Assembly: GCF_019649055.1 (NCBI RefSeq) | Contig: NW_026570244.1 | Span: 62,001 to 126,000, forward strand | DNA length: 64,000 nt | Direction: 5' to 3' | Source of the DNA: Paramacrobiotus metropolitanus | Taxonomy: Eukaryota; Tardigrada; Eutardigrada; Parachela; Macrobiotidae | Part shown: in pieces, positions 43,643 to 54,189 of the stretch | How the letters are laid out: each line of letters starts with the position of its first letter | Position numbering within the stretch: position 1 is the first letter of the stretch | Translations under genes and position numbers: made by a program | The notes under the pieces: generated by a model | The model's database searches: none | What the model was told of the DNA's origin: nothing | What the model saw: the letters and a program-made list of their open reading frames with translations, nothing else

Positions 43643-44040
43643 ACTACATCCGTAACAGCCGTGACGGCCTTTGCTAAGAAAATTATGTTTGGGCGAACGG
43701 GTTGTCCGATTTCGACGCGGTCAAGTGCGCCGGAATCGTCAGAACGACGCGGGTAATGTTACGCTATTGCCAACCAGATGCGCCTCGAAGGGGCAGCAGG
43801 AGCCTCAACAAACGAATTGTTGCCATGGGCCTGCAAGTCTCGGCTTCAGACTTCGCTCCGCACTACCTAATTAATGCAAAGTGTTGTGAACAATGGTGAT
43901 GTTCTTAGAGGCGTAAAGCACACGGGCTCGCCTCGGCCCCCGGCCTCGATTTGTAAACAAACCAATAAATCGCAAAAATAAGACGCCGAATGCCAAACCC
44001 CAGGAATTTATTTACGGATGTAGTCCTCCGTAAACTGGTT
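43643..44040 (+). repeat. Array unit U4
   Basis: A 398-bp U unit with conserved ends. The interior matches U3 and U5. It is followed by tatatgaatac of H4. Confidence 0.78.
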
Positions 44041-44593
44041 ATATGAATACTAAACATCTCTTGCAGACCTTCGGCCTCTCCTGATTGTAACGCATGATCT
44101 CCGCTTCTACTCAATCGATTTTTCTGCTTCAAATTGCACAAGAATCCTCCCAGTGCGGGGAGTGTTCTTAGACTACTGACCTTTCGCCATCGCGATAGCG
44201 GTAGGCCCAGTGACCACTGAAAATCTTGTTACCATGGACGCCATAGGGCTGAGATGGGCAGCTCTGTTGCCACGGGCATGATAAATTTGAACAAGAAAAA
44301 TTTTTGGCTTCGCCTCTGCGTTTCTTGTGCTACCCTGGCTGAGTGAACACTTAACTAATCACTTCGCCCACTTTTAAGCCACCACAGCAGCTTCTCAGAT
44401 TCAGTAGAATTCAGTAGAATAAGCCGAAACTTAGCAACTGCGCCATGAACCAAAAAACTTTAGGGGCAAAAGGGCAATACGATCTTTCACGATTCTCACC
44501 GCAGGCAACCATCCTGAATAAGTAGCTGTCTGTGTCTGCCATTATGACTTTGCACCGCAATCCAACACATGAAGATACGACGTAATTTTAAAT
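44041..44593 (+). repeat. Array unit H4
   Basis: An H unit without an R block, ending at the junction agtcgtaagcc. Confidence 0.72.
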
Positions 44594-44627
44594 AGTCGTA
44601 AGCCAATATTCATCCGTGCTCAGCTTT

Positions 44628-45404
44628 TATATGAATACTGTACATCTCTTGCAGGTTTTCGGCCTCTCCTCTTTGTTACCTATGTTCTCGGCTTCCACTG
44701 AACTGATTCTGCAGCTTTAAATTTTCACAGAATCTTTTCAAAACGTAGAGTAACACAAAGCTAGTGGTTTTTCTACTCTCGCAAGTAGAATAAGCCCAGT
44801 GGTCACTCAAAGGCTTGTTGCCATGGATGCCATAGGGCTAACATGCGCTTGTTTTTCCCCACGGGCAAATGAGGGTTTAATAAGAAACAGCTTTGGCTTC
44901 GCCTCTGCGTTTTTTGTGGACCACATACCGAGTGAACAAATGATTTAGTTAGTTTTCAAATAAAATGAAAACTAGCAGCCGAGGCTAAAAACGAAACAAA
45001 CTTTAATGGCGAAAGGTCAGCATCTGAAGAACCGGGGATCAGATATTGGCCTAATCGACCTCAACTCTTAAGAAACAGTGCAAATTGCTAACGTAATAGA
45101 TAGGGCTAGTAAACGTCCGCTTGTTGACTAGTCACCAAACTAGATGCAGGAACAGAAAAAATTTCAGCTGATACAAACGCAAGTTGACCGCAGAGCATTC
45201 CCTCTTACCAGGTAAATCTAATAAACCGAAGGCAATCTGTTGTCTTATACTCGTATTAAAATTAAATGGTTTCAAACAAATTCATAACTGCTATTAAATA
45301 ACTACTGGTTCCTCTTATACAGGAATAACTGCTAACCATGAAATCTTAACTACTGTCTCCTCGAACACACTGCAACTTTTGAATTTTAAACAAGTGTATA
45401 TGCC
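44628..45404 (+). repeat. Array unit H5 with R block
   Basis: It follows the junction directly with no U unit (another empty-site form) and closely resembles H3 including its R block. Confidence 0.75.
45024..45131 (+). pseudogene. RPA-like gene 3' exon remnant in the array (R3)
   Basis: This is the same segment as 43286-43393, with an in-frame stop (tcttaag) and other changes, so it is no longer open. It shows that the RPA exon is part of the repeated unit. Confidence 0.75.
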
Positions 45405-45442
45405 CAGTCGTAAGCCAATATTCATCCGTGCTCAGCTTATTA

Positions 45443-45786
45443 ACTACATCCGTAACAACCGTGACAGAGTAAGGTTAAAAAACCTATGTTTGGGAGAACG
45501 GGTAGGCCGATTTCAACGCGGTCAAGTGAGCCAGAACTGCTGCAACGACGCGGTAGATGTTACGCTATTACCGAGACGATGCGCCCCTAGGGGAAAAAAG
45601 GGGACCGGAAAGGAAAGTTGTTACCATGGGACTCCATAGACATACATGGACAAGTTGTTCCCATGTGCGTAAATGACAAGACACGCCTCGGCCAGCGGCC
45701 TCGATGCGAACAAAAACAAAATTAATTAATCACCAAAAGCTGACGCCGATAAATCGGTTACGGATGTAGTCCTCCGTAAACTGGTT
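45443..45786 (+). repeat. Array unit U5
   Basis: A 344-bp U unit with the usual ends and a shortened interior. Confidence 0.75.
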
Positions 45787-46405
45787 ACATGAATACTAAA
45801 CATCTCTTGCAGAGGTTCGGCCTCTCTTCATTGTCCCGGGTGATCTCAGCTCCTGATAAACCGATTTTCATGCTTTAACATATTCTAGAATCCTTTTAGG
45901 GCGGTGGGTGTTGTGAGACTAATGACCTTTTACTATTTTAAGAATTCTCAGGCCGGTGGTCACTCAAAAGCTTGTTACCATGGTTGTCATAGGGCTAACA
46001 TGAGCTGACCTGTTACCACGGGCACGTTATACTGCACTTGCACAAGAAACAGTTTTGCTTCGCCTGTTTTTCTTGTGGTTAACCGACGGAAACCGTGCTT
46101 ATGTCAATCAATTCATAATTTGATATTGGATCTTTTTAGATTTTGGTAAGATCTGAAATGAAGTCGAAAAGCACATTACCGTTTTCTAGTATTTCACTTG
46201 ATTCACTGTCGCACCTTGCGGCCCAATGCACTAAGCTGTATCAACAGCTCGGTCAATCTTTCACATAATTATAGCAGCCCTGTTCACTAAACAGTAATAC
46301 TACGACGTAATTCTACGACTTCGAGTAACAAAAAATCGGAAACAGCTTATTTCTAACGAAGTTGCAACATACTGCATGATTTGACGGCAACAAAATTCTA
46401 AAAAT
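45787..46405 (+). repeat. Array unit H6
   Basis: Nearly identical to H1, differing by a few substitutions and a short indel near 45918. It is followed by a degenerate junction 'agtcgcaaaccaatatgcatccg'. Confidence 0.8.
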
Positions 46406-46440
46406 AGTCGCAAACCAATATGCATCCGTGCTGAGCTTGT

Positions 46441-47250
46441 ACAGTATCTATACAACTTGTAGTCATCGTAACGGCCACAATCTCCCTGGTAGAACAATTC
46501 TGGGCTGTGCAGTGGGCGAGCGTCGCCTCCTTCTTGAGTTTCTTGAGTTCCAGTGTATTTCCATACGCATTGCAGCTCGTGCTGATCAAGGAAATTATAT
46601 CCATGCATTAACACAACGTGCAACGGGCTGTTACGGGCTACAGTACGTTCGCCAATAATAAGCCAGATTCCATGATTATTACTGTAGATGTTGCTGCAAA
46701 GTGTAAACTCGCTAAGTTCCGAAGCGCGAAAAACGTATATACTTTGTATTTTTCTTTTTCCTGTTTCATTATGTAGTAGGCTACATCTTACTACCTCATC
46801 CGGCCTGCCGCTCCCTGCGCCTGCAGTTTTTCTAACAAAGCTCTTGTAAAACTTCCTATCGGAAAAAGCGCAAAAGTACTAAGTCGTAACTCATGTGAAG
46901 CCATATTTAACCGTGATGGACTTGTACGAGTTTTAAATGGGCTTGCACTTGTAGAATCCATTTTCGAGATATTATCAGAACTCAGAAGTACTACATACGA
47001 GTATAATGCTCGAATTTCTACGACAACGACTGCCTCTAGAGATACAGCGGGGTAACGCGTTTGTTTCTCTAATTGCATTTTAGCACGTGCTCAAATGATG
47101 GTTTGAAATAAAAATTTGGAAATTAAAATGCTCGAATAAAAACAGTGAGTAGCTAACCATAAGTACTTAATGCTTAACAAAATTAATGTCTTGACAACAA
47201 TTGTGCTCATGCGGCTAATGCCCATAGCGGCATATGCCAAATAAATGCTG
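46441..47250. other. Gene-free stretch with a LINE-B remnant
   Basis: Apart from the remnant at 47012-47083 no feature is supported. Confidence 0.5.
47012..47083 (+). pseudogene. LINE-B C-terminus remnant
   Basis: The frame EFLRQRLPLEIQRGNAFVSL ends at TAG 47081-47083 and matches the LINE-B C-terminus. About 24 codons are clear. Weak similarity extends a little upstream (LHTSIM.). No target duplication was found. Confidence 0.75.
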
Positions 47251-47257
47251 AAACAGT

Positions 47258-47640
47258 TTAAGGGATTTGGCCCAGTACATGGCACCATGCAAATTCGTGT
47301 ACCTGTACATCCACGGGAGCTTTCGCTGTCGCGCACTCCCAGACACTTTTCTGATTTGCTTTACGTTATTCTGTAGCCAGAGGATTTGTTCACATAGGCG
47401 TGAAACCTGGTTGCGCGCAACATCCGGTTGGAAAGTTATGGCTATGGACTTATCAGTTCAGCCTGAACTGTTCAGGATATAAGTAACTTATAAAATGTAA
47501 CCTGACTTATGGTTAACCTGAAATTATAACTTGTACTTATGGACTTGGGTGATCCAGAATTCCAAAAGTTTAAATGTATTCTGGTGTATCGAAAGTCTCA
47601 TTATGGAGCGATCTCCTTCAAATCTTGCACGTACTACTTA
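47258..47640. mobile_element. Foldback element FB6, one arm
   Basis: It starts TTAAGGGATTTGGCCCAGTAC. Arm sequence runs to 'tcattatggagcgatct..cttgcac', interrupted by a duplicated 'acttatggacttggg' segment near 47450-47550. The second arm is absent. Confidence 0.75.
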
Positions 47641-47685
47641 CTATAATATGCATTTATGGTATATCAATAGCCCTATGATTATTTA

Positions 47686-47879
47686 CAGTGAAACCTCTCT
47701 ACACCGATAGATATGCGTTCGGTTCCGCGGAAAGTGTACGTAAGGCTTATAAAGAGGTGAATGCTATAAAGAGAATCCCCCCTATGTTATAGTCTACGAG
47801 CCGATCCGGTTCCTTACAGTCTGACTATTATAGAGAAGGGTATTTTATAAAGAAGTGTATTTTAGGAGAGGTTTCACTG
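47686..47879. mobile_element. pogo/Tigger-type MITE
   Basis: 194 bp, ends CAGTGAAACCTCTC and its reverse complement, flanked by TA on both sides. CAGTGaAACCTC-type ends with a TA target are typical of pogo/Tigger elements. No coding capacity. Confidence 0.88.
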
Positions 47880-47899
47880 TACATGGATATCATCATTAT

Positions 47900-48510
47900 T
47901 ATCAGGCAAGCATCGGCCCTGCCAAATGTACAATATGTACAGCATAGTTTGGCGTGGCGCACTGTATGAAGGAGTTTGGTGTACCCGGTGAATTTGTGTT
48001 TGTCGTTGGGCTGATGCGGTCGATATTGCAAGGGGCGGCGTTAGATATCCCAGCTATAGGGTCCAGAGTCCGCTTCAAGAAGCACTCAGGGAATTGAAGG
48101 CTTTCGCTCGCTAGATTCCCCGGTGATAACCGGCCGGTTTCCAAAAGTGTACTGCTTAGATTACTAAGAATGCCAGTAGTCGATTAGTAAGCTAAGTACA
48201 AGAACTATGCTTTGCTGCGCATATAGCAAGCGGACGCATAATGAACTTTACACTAAGAAGATAATATATTAAAAGAATATATATAGTAACTAAGAATGTA
48301 CGTATATAACTATATATATGCTTGCACTAAGAATATATTATATTTGCGCTTAGTAAACTTTGCACTATGACCCAGTAAAATCTGTTTACTGCTTTGCAAT
48401 GGTTTGTTTTTTTTACTGACTGCTGACTCTTCAATTAAGAAACGTCAAATGAGTCTGGATAGTGTGAAGATGTAAGAACACGGCTTCCATGCGTCCATGC
48501 TGAAAGTGGA
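47900..48510. other. Gene-free stretch
   Basis: No gene is supported. 48240-48350 is an AT-rich patch with short inverted 'aagaatatat' words. The region follows the 3' end of the minus-strand Ig-like gene. Confidence 0.5.
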
Positions 48511-48515
48511 CAAAT

Positions 48516-48535
48516 AAATATTTATTTTGATCACT
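48516..48535 (-). terminator. Polyadenylation signal of the Ig-like gene
   Basis: On the minus strand AATAAATATTTATTT (plus 48513-48527) lies about 80 bases after the stop codon, a suitable place for 3' end formation. Confidence 0.45.
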
Positions 48536-48605
48536 GTCAAAAACAGACAGACTTCGTTATATAATAACGACAAACGAAGGACAAACTTAATCTGTGGTCA
48601 CAGAA

Positions 48606-49768
48606 TTATGCGCCAAGCACCGTTATGCTAGTGGATTGAAATACCCTTTCGTGAACCCCTTCGTGGGGCCGGAAGAAGCACTGCACGTCGCCGCCGTCGT
48701 CCGCTTGATGGTGTCGCAACTGCAGTCCATAGTTGAGGAAGTGTCCGGGGAGGTTGTTGAATGCGGTTATAGGCGGGTTGGGCGTGCCCGTGATGGTTGA
48801 TGGTTTCCGGGAGCGGGGCAGGTCGCCGTACGGCCGCTCCGTGGGTTGGCTGAGAGTGCGGCCCTTGTAGCGCCAGAACAGATGGTTCTTCTGATTGCGC
48901 AGAACGGCCTCCGGGAGCGGCAGGCGGACGCGGCAGGGGATGATGCTGGCCGCGCCCACGCTGGTCACGCGCGCCCCGCCATCGGGCAGCGGCGCGAAGA
49001 CTTCGCTGGCGCGGGCAATCAGCGGGAGGAGCGTGAAGCGGCGCAGAACGCGCGGTTGGCTGGTGTGGTTCTGGGTGGGCGTGGCATCCACGCAGAGGAT
49101 CGGCCCGCCCGAGTAGGCGGTGACGTTGAGGACCACCAGCTGCAGACGGCGGTCACCCACGCGGCTGACGTTGTAGCGCTGTGCCGGGTCCTCCGGCGGG
49201 GCGTGGCCTGCTTCGAAGACGGTGCGTCCACGGTGCAGCCAGGTCAGCGAGCGCCAGTCTCCCCCGGGTGGCGCCTCGCAGCGGAACGTCGCGTCCTCGC
49301 CCAGCCGGGGCCGGCTCAGGAGGCCCTCCAGGATGCCCGCGTTCGCGGCCAGCGGCAGAGTGATGCGCTCGTCCTGTCTCGTCCGCATGGCCTCCGTGAT
49401 CAGGTCTTCTACTGCAGAGGAAGGTGTGTCAGTGTAGTGTCACATACAATGTGGGGTAAAGGTCACATCGGCTGCTCGGTCCGCGGTTCACCATTGCTTA
49501 TGTAAAATGGTGCTAATTAGCATGGAAATATTCTGGTTCGCGCAGTAAGCGTTAAAACGGGGCAGCCACATTTTTGTCTAGTAATCAATCTCCTCCCTGC
49601 ATCCAGGCACTTACGGTCTGGCGCTGGGGGCCCATGGCCATGGGTCACTGGCAGTGGCCAGGGGAGAGCCAACGGGGGCGGCTGGCATCCCCAACACACG
49701 CTCCACACGGTCAACACGCTCAGCTGCAGCCATGCTAAATCACGCAATAGTGCCAGTGTTTTTGTCAT
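48606..49768 (-). CDS. Secreted two-domain immunoglobulin-like protein, two exons
   Basis: Exon 1 (49615-49768) encodes a signal peptide (MTKTLALLRDLAWLQLSVLT...) and a Pro-rich stretch, ending with donor C/GTAAGT. Exon 2 starts at 49411 after CTCTGCAG, joins in phase and runs to the TAA at 48606. The 319-residue product has domain 1 with C96, W109 and C158 (...SGGPILCV). Domain 2 has C211, W231 and C296 (GGDVQCFF), both in the Ig disulfide-tryptophan pattern. N-glycosylation sites appear at NVS, NVT and NHT. There is no transmembrane or GPI signal at the C-terminus, so it is probably secreted. The role is unknown; recognition, adhesion and immunity are all possible. GC-rich codons mark it as a host gene. 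Decayed relatives are at 10.3-12.6 kb and 21.9 kb. Confidence 0.83.
49615..49768 (-). other. Exon 1 of the Ig-like gene
   Basis: Entered separately because it lies outside the main open frame. It has an ATG at 49768, 51 codons and one base, and a perfect GTAAGT donor (plus-strand acttac at 49609-49614). The 203-bp intron (49412-49614) ends in CCTCTGCAG. An upstream in-frame ATG at 49828 would add 20 residues before the signal peptide and is less likely. Confidence 0.75.
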
Positions 49769-50390
49769 TATTTTTCTCACTGCAAAGTACGGTACTCGTA
49801 CATACGTGTGTACGTCACTACGGTGCACTTGTACATAATGCAGTCGCCGCTTAGTATGTAGCTACATTACTTACCCAATAATTACTGACCTTAGACCGGC
49901 GGGGTCAGTGGATGCTGAGTAAGAAGTGAACTTTTCTTAAGGCTGGGTATGACATTACCCCGTGATATTCGAATCAAATGGTTACTATGATTGCCTGTTT
50001 GTCACAGTCACACTGTTAGTTTGCCAGAATTTTAGCGCGACGGTGCTGTACTCACCTTAGCGTCCACAACCACGTGTAGCTAACAGTACGGTTAGTACGT
50101 ATATACAGTATTTCTCTATCCAGTAATACTGTACATAAATGAACCATTGACTTTTCCGTTAATGCGTACACCCATTAAGCTCGGCAGATTCACTACACAT
50201 AATACAGCTTAAACATTGCTTAAAAATAATATTATAATTACTAGTACTAGCAAATTAGATTACTAGTACTAGCAACTACCACAGGTGAAATTAGATAGTA
50301 AATGTACTTGCAATTTCCCTATGACAGTACAGAGTCTGTATTATGCGAGACCTAACGTTAGGTCTTTACATACATTAAACCTTTATCTTT
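49769..50390. other. Gene-free stretch upstream of the Ig-like gene
   Basis: No gene is seen. It must contain the Ig-like gene promoter but I see no clear TATA box. A short 'attactagtactagca' duplication is at 50238-50275. Confidence 0.5.
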
Positions 50391-50391
50391 A

Positions 50392-52840
50392 TATTCATAC
50401 AAGGTAGCCTCGCGCATCCGCGCTCGGCACTTAAGTATTGGATAGTATTGGCATTGTTTTGGAAAGGTCATTATAAATATATAAAGGCTGACTTTCGGAA
50501 TTTTTGACGTTCTGACAATTTTAATTTTTCACGTTCTGAAGTTCTGATGGTCTGACGTTGTAACGTTTTGACGGTCTTCCGTTCTAACGTTCTTACTTTA
50601 TGACGTTTTGCCCTTCTGACGTTATGACGTTCTGACGTTCTGTTCTGACGTGCTGACGTTATGACGTTCTGACGTTCTGGCGTTCTGGCATTCTGGCGTT
50701 CTGGCGTTCTGACGTTCTGGCGCTCTGACGTTCTAACGTTCTGACGTTCTAACGTTCTGACGTTCTGACGTTCTGGCATACTGACGTTCTAACGTTATGA
50801 GTTCTGACGTTCTGGCGTTCTGACGTTCTAACGTTCTGACGTTCTAACGTTCTGGCGTTCTGGCATTCTGGCGTTCTGGCGTTCTGACGTTCTGACGTTC
50901 TGACGTTCTGGCGTCCTGACGTTCTAACGTTCTGACGTTCTGACGTTCTCGCGTTCTGACGTTCTGACGTTCTGACGTTCTGACGTTCTGACGTTCTGAC
51001 GTTCTGACGTTCTGACGTTCTGACGTTCTGACGTTCTGACGTTCTAACGTTATGACGTTCTGACGTTCTAACGTTCTGACGTTCTAACGTTCTGGCGTTC
51101 TAACGTTCTGACGTTCTAACGTTCTGACGTTCTAGCGTTATAACGTTCTGAATTTATGACGTTCTAATGTTCTGACGTTTTGACGTTCTAACGTTCTAAC
51201 GTTCTGATGTTCTTACTTTATGACGTTCTGGCGTTCTAACGTTCCGATGTTTTTACTTTGTGACGTTCTGACGGTGTTACGTTCTGACGTTCATACGTAT
51301 TGAATTTCTGACGTTTTGACGCTCTGAAATACGTATGAACTTTTGCATGACGTACAGTAATAATAATATATAATTCTACCTAAAGAGCAAGTATGTATGC
51401 ATCCGCTATAGTCTCCGTGGTTACAGTCATTATTATGTTTTAAAGCACTTTTTATTGCTGTACAGTGAATACTTCTTCGAGTGCTCTTTACGTTTCCTAT
51501 ACTTAAGACCTGGTGAAACCATCTTTTGACCACTGGTTATTAAAAACAAACAAAAATCTATTGGCACACCTATGGAAAATATGGAATTTTTTAAGACCAA
51601 GCTGGACTTAAACTGACCACGAGTTATCGAGGAGTTAAAAACGGCGCATAAATACGCTTTGGTCGGTAAGCTTGTATGAATATAAAGACAAGCTTACCGA
51701 CCAAAGCGTATTTGTGCGCCGTTGTAATAGGCTCGTCAACGCGTGGTCAGTTTAAGTCCAGCTTGGTCTTAAAAAATTCCATATTTTCCACAGGAGTGCC
51801 AATACATTTTTGTTTGTTTTTATTACCCAGTGGTCAGAAGATGGTTTCACCAGGTCTTAAGTATAGGAAACGTAAAGAGCACTCGAAGAAGTAAGTACTG
51901 TATTCACTTCACAGTTATGAAAAGCCCATAACACAATGACTGTAACCACGGAGACTATAACGGATACATAAATACTTCTTTTTTAATGTAGATTGTAGAT
52001 GAAAGATTGTTTTGTGAGCAGCAAATTACGTAAACCTCCATAAAAGGTAAAGTACATTGCCCAGTTACCGCCTACACAGTATCTATACGTCAGAACGTAA
52101 AAACATCAAAAGTCAGGACGCCAAAAGACAGAACGTCAGGTAATCCGAACGTGAAAAATTAATAACGTCTGAACGTGAAAAATCAAAAACATCAGAAATT
52201 CATAACGTCAGAAATTCAGAACGTCTGAATATCAGAATGTCAGAATATCAGAACGTCAGAACGTCAGAACATTAGAACGTCAGAACATTAGAACTTTAGA
52301 AGGTGAGAACGTAAAAAACTAAAAACGTCAGAACGTCAAAAGTTCAGAACGCCAGAATATCAGAACGTCAGAACGTTAGAACGTCAGAACAGCAGAATGT
52401 CAGAATGTAAAAAATAAAACGTCAAAAGGTCAGAACGTGAAAGATTAAAAACGTCAAAATGTCAGAAATTCAGAACGTCAGAATAACAGAACGTTAGAAC
52501 GTCAGAACATCAGGATGTCAGATTGTGAAAAGTGAAAAAACGTCAGAAAGTAAGAAGGTCAGAAGTTAAGAACGTCAGAAGGTCAGAACGTTAGAAAATC
52601 CGAACGTGAAACATCAGAACGTCAGAACATAAGAGCGTAAAAAATTAAAACCTTGGAACGTTAATACGCCTTATAAAACACTACTACGAAAGCGTAGATC
52701 CGATTTCAATCTTAGTCTATTTCCTTTATATACTTACTTCTATTTATAATGACCTTTCCAAAACAAAGCCAATGCTATCCAGTACTTAAGTGCCGAGCGC
52801 GGATGCGCGAGGCTACCTTGTCTTTATATTCATACAAGCT
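50392..52840. repeat. 2.4-kb palindrome with satellite arms
   Basis: The outer ends are exact-looking inverted repeats: 'caaggtagcctcgcgcatcc' (50400) against its complement near 52815-52835, extending about 100 bp inward. The arms are satellite DNA: TTCTGACG/TTCTAACG units at 50500-51330 and CAGAACGT units in opposite orientation at 52090-52660. The centre (about 51460-51910) is a near-perfect inverted repeat of unique sequence meeting at about 51680. The whole is one nested foldback. The TTCTGACG-type units vary mainly at one A/G position. Frames in the arms (for example 50471-50779) are translations of the satellite. Confidence 0.87.
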
Positions 52841-53155
52841 TACCGACCAAAGCGTATTTATGCGCCGTTTTAATAGGCTCGTCAACGCGTGGTCAGTTTA
52901 AGTCCAGCTTGGTCTTAAAAATTCCGTATTTTCCATAGGTGTGCCAATAGATTTTTGTTTGTTTTTATTACCCAGTGGTTAGAAGATGGTTTCACCAGGT
53001 CTTAAGTATAGGAAACGTAAAGAGCACTCGGAAAAGTAAGTACTGTATTCACTGCACAGTTATAAAAAGCCCATAACACAATGACTGTAACCACGGAGAC
53101 TATAACGGATACATAAATACTTCTTTTTTAATGTAGATTGTAGATGAAAAATTGT
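52820..53155 (+). repeat. Extra copy of the palindrome half-arm
   Basis: The sequence from 'tctttatattcatacaagcttaccg' to 'gtagattgtagatg' repeats 51671-52010 in direct orientation with few differences. It ends just before the shared 50-bp motif at 53156. Confidence 0.8.
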
Positions 53156-53206
53156 TAACTAGGAAAGTGCACTCGCTATTTGCGGGCACTGCAAGACCGA
53201 AGCGTA
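53156..53206 (+). repeat. Shared 50-bp motif (CTAGGAAAGTGCACTCGC), copy 2
   Basis: This matches 34541-34590. It follows the extra half-arm directly. The frame after it (to 53361, ending CKILQ before GTAAGTG) looks faintly exon-like, but I do not call it a gene. Confidence 0.6.
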
Positions 53207-53529
53207 ACAGGACTATGCGTAGAGTGATTGGCAACCCTTTTTCTGTAGGCAATCCTCCTCGATTATTTAATAATCTCACCCCGTTTGGTAGAATTTTTAG
53301 TAGAGTGACAAGTGAAATCTCGGCCTTTTGCCCCGGTAGGCATTTATGTAAAATTTTGCAGGTAAGTGAATGTTTTCAATACATGTTTTGAAATTGTAAA
53401 AAATCTTAATTTCTTCTGCCCTTGTGGAATAATTTATGCCGGTTCATGCAGAGCTATGGGAGGTCGCTGCCACAATATGTACATATGCAGAGTAGTCAAT
53501 GGTAGAATTATCTTCTGAATACGGTGTAA

Positions 53530-53740
53530 AGTGTTGGATTTGTTAACGATCGTGGCGGTTTATAAAACGCCAAGACTGAAAAGCAGAATCCAAGAATAGG
53601 TCCATCATGTCAAAAAACTGGTGACACCAACCTAGCCGGAGGATTACCATTTTCACGAAATTGCGCCGAGCAATGCTGACCTATTACGATTCTAATTAGA
53701 CAACTTTCTAGGTGGAACTCCTTAATACCGGAATATTAAT
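53530..53740 (+). pseudogene. Possible retroelement pol C-terminus remnant
   Basis: One plus-strand frame reads VYKTPRLKSRIQE-stop-VHHVKKLVTP, then PEDYHFHEIAP and FLGGTP, with several stops. 'VHHVkkLxP' after a P..R segment resembles the end of Ty3/Gypsy-type integrases. There is no other retroviral domain or LTR nearby. It could be chance. Confidence 0.28.
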
Positions 53741-53799
53741 TGGTTTTGGTTTTTAAGTGCACGGGTTTATTGTGTTTGCTATTTTGAGGCACATCAAAA

Positions 53800-54180
53800 A
53801 TGCCTGTGAGGAAATGGAAATGCACGATTGCCGGTCGGTCGAGTGACGTATTCTTCGGTTTCTTGGTTTTTGTTAGGTTGCACAAATGTCATGAGGCCGA
53901 AGTGGGTGACATAACTCATGAGAGGAGTGTAAGGCAGCCGTATTATGGTACTGGTCTACTGGACAGCGTCTGCAACACCCAGCTAGGAGACTAATTCAAA
54001 AATTTTCAGCAGACAAACGGTATATTGTCCCTGTCACCATCGACTAATGATTCCATTATTGATAACGAAACTCGTCGCTTGTGAATTGCAAAAACGCAAT
54101 CTTAGACGCTTTTGTAGCGCTCTTTTGCCATTTTTACATAAAAGGAAAAGCAATAAGTAATCTTTTGATCATATCGGGGA
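53800..54180. other. Gene-free stretch
   Basis: A 64-codon frame (53800-53994) has no recognisable motif. Nothing else is supported. Confidence 0.5.
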
Positions 54181-54189
54181 GATGACCAC

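Larger units (their letters stand above)
38483..46440 (+). repeat. Composite tandem array of H, U and R units
   Basis: About 8 kb consists of repeated blocks. H units begin tatatgaatacTaaacatctc and carry 'cttgttRccatgg' and 'ggcttcgcctctgcg' blocks. U units are 350-560 bp with ACTACATCCGTAAC near the left end and GTTACGGATGTAGTcctccg near the right end. R blocks copy the last exon and 3' flank of the RPA-like gene. Most H units are separated by the junction CAGTCGTAAGCCAATATTC at 38788, 39395, 41914, 44594, 45405 and, altered, 46406. H copies at 38822-39370 and 45787-46337 are nearly identical, others more diverged. No complete gene is present. It looks like a concatemer of a mobile unit. 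Confidence 0.8.

Noticed and set aside
50471-50779. 102-codon frame rich in ERQNVRT repeats
   Set aside because: It is a translation of the TTCTGACG satellite, open because the repeat contains no stop in that frame.
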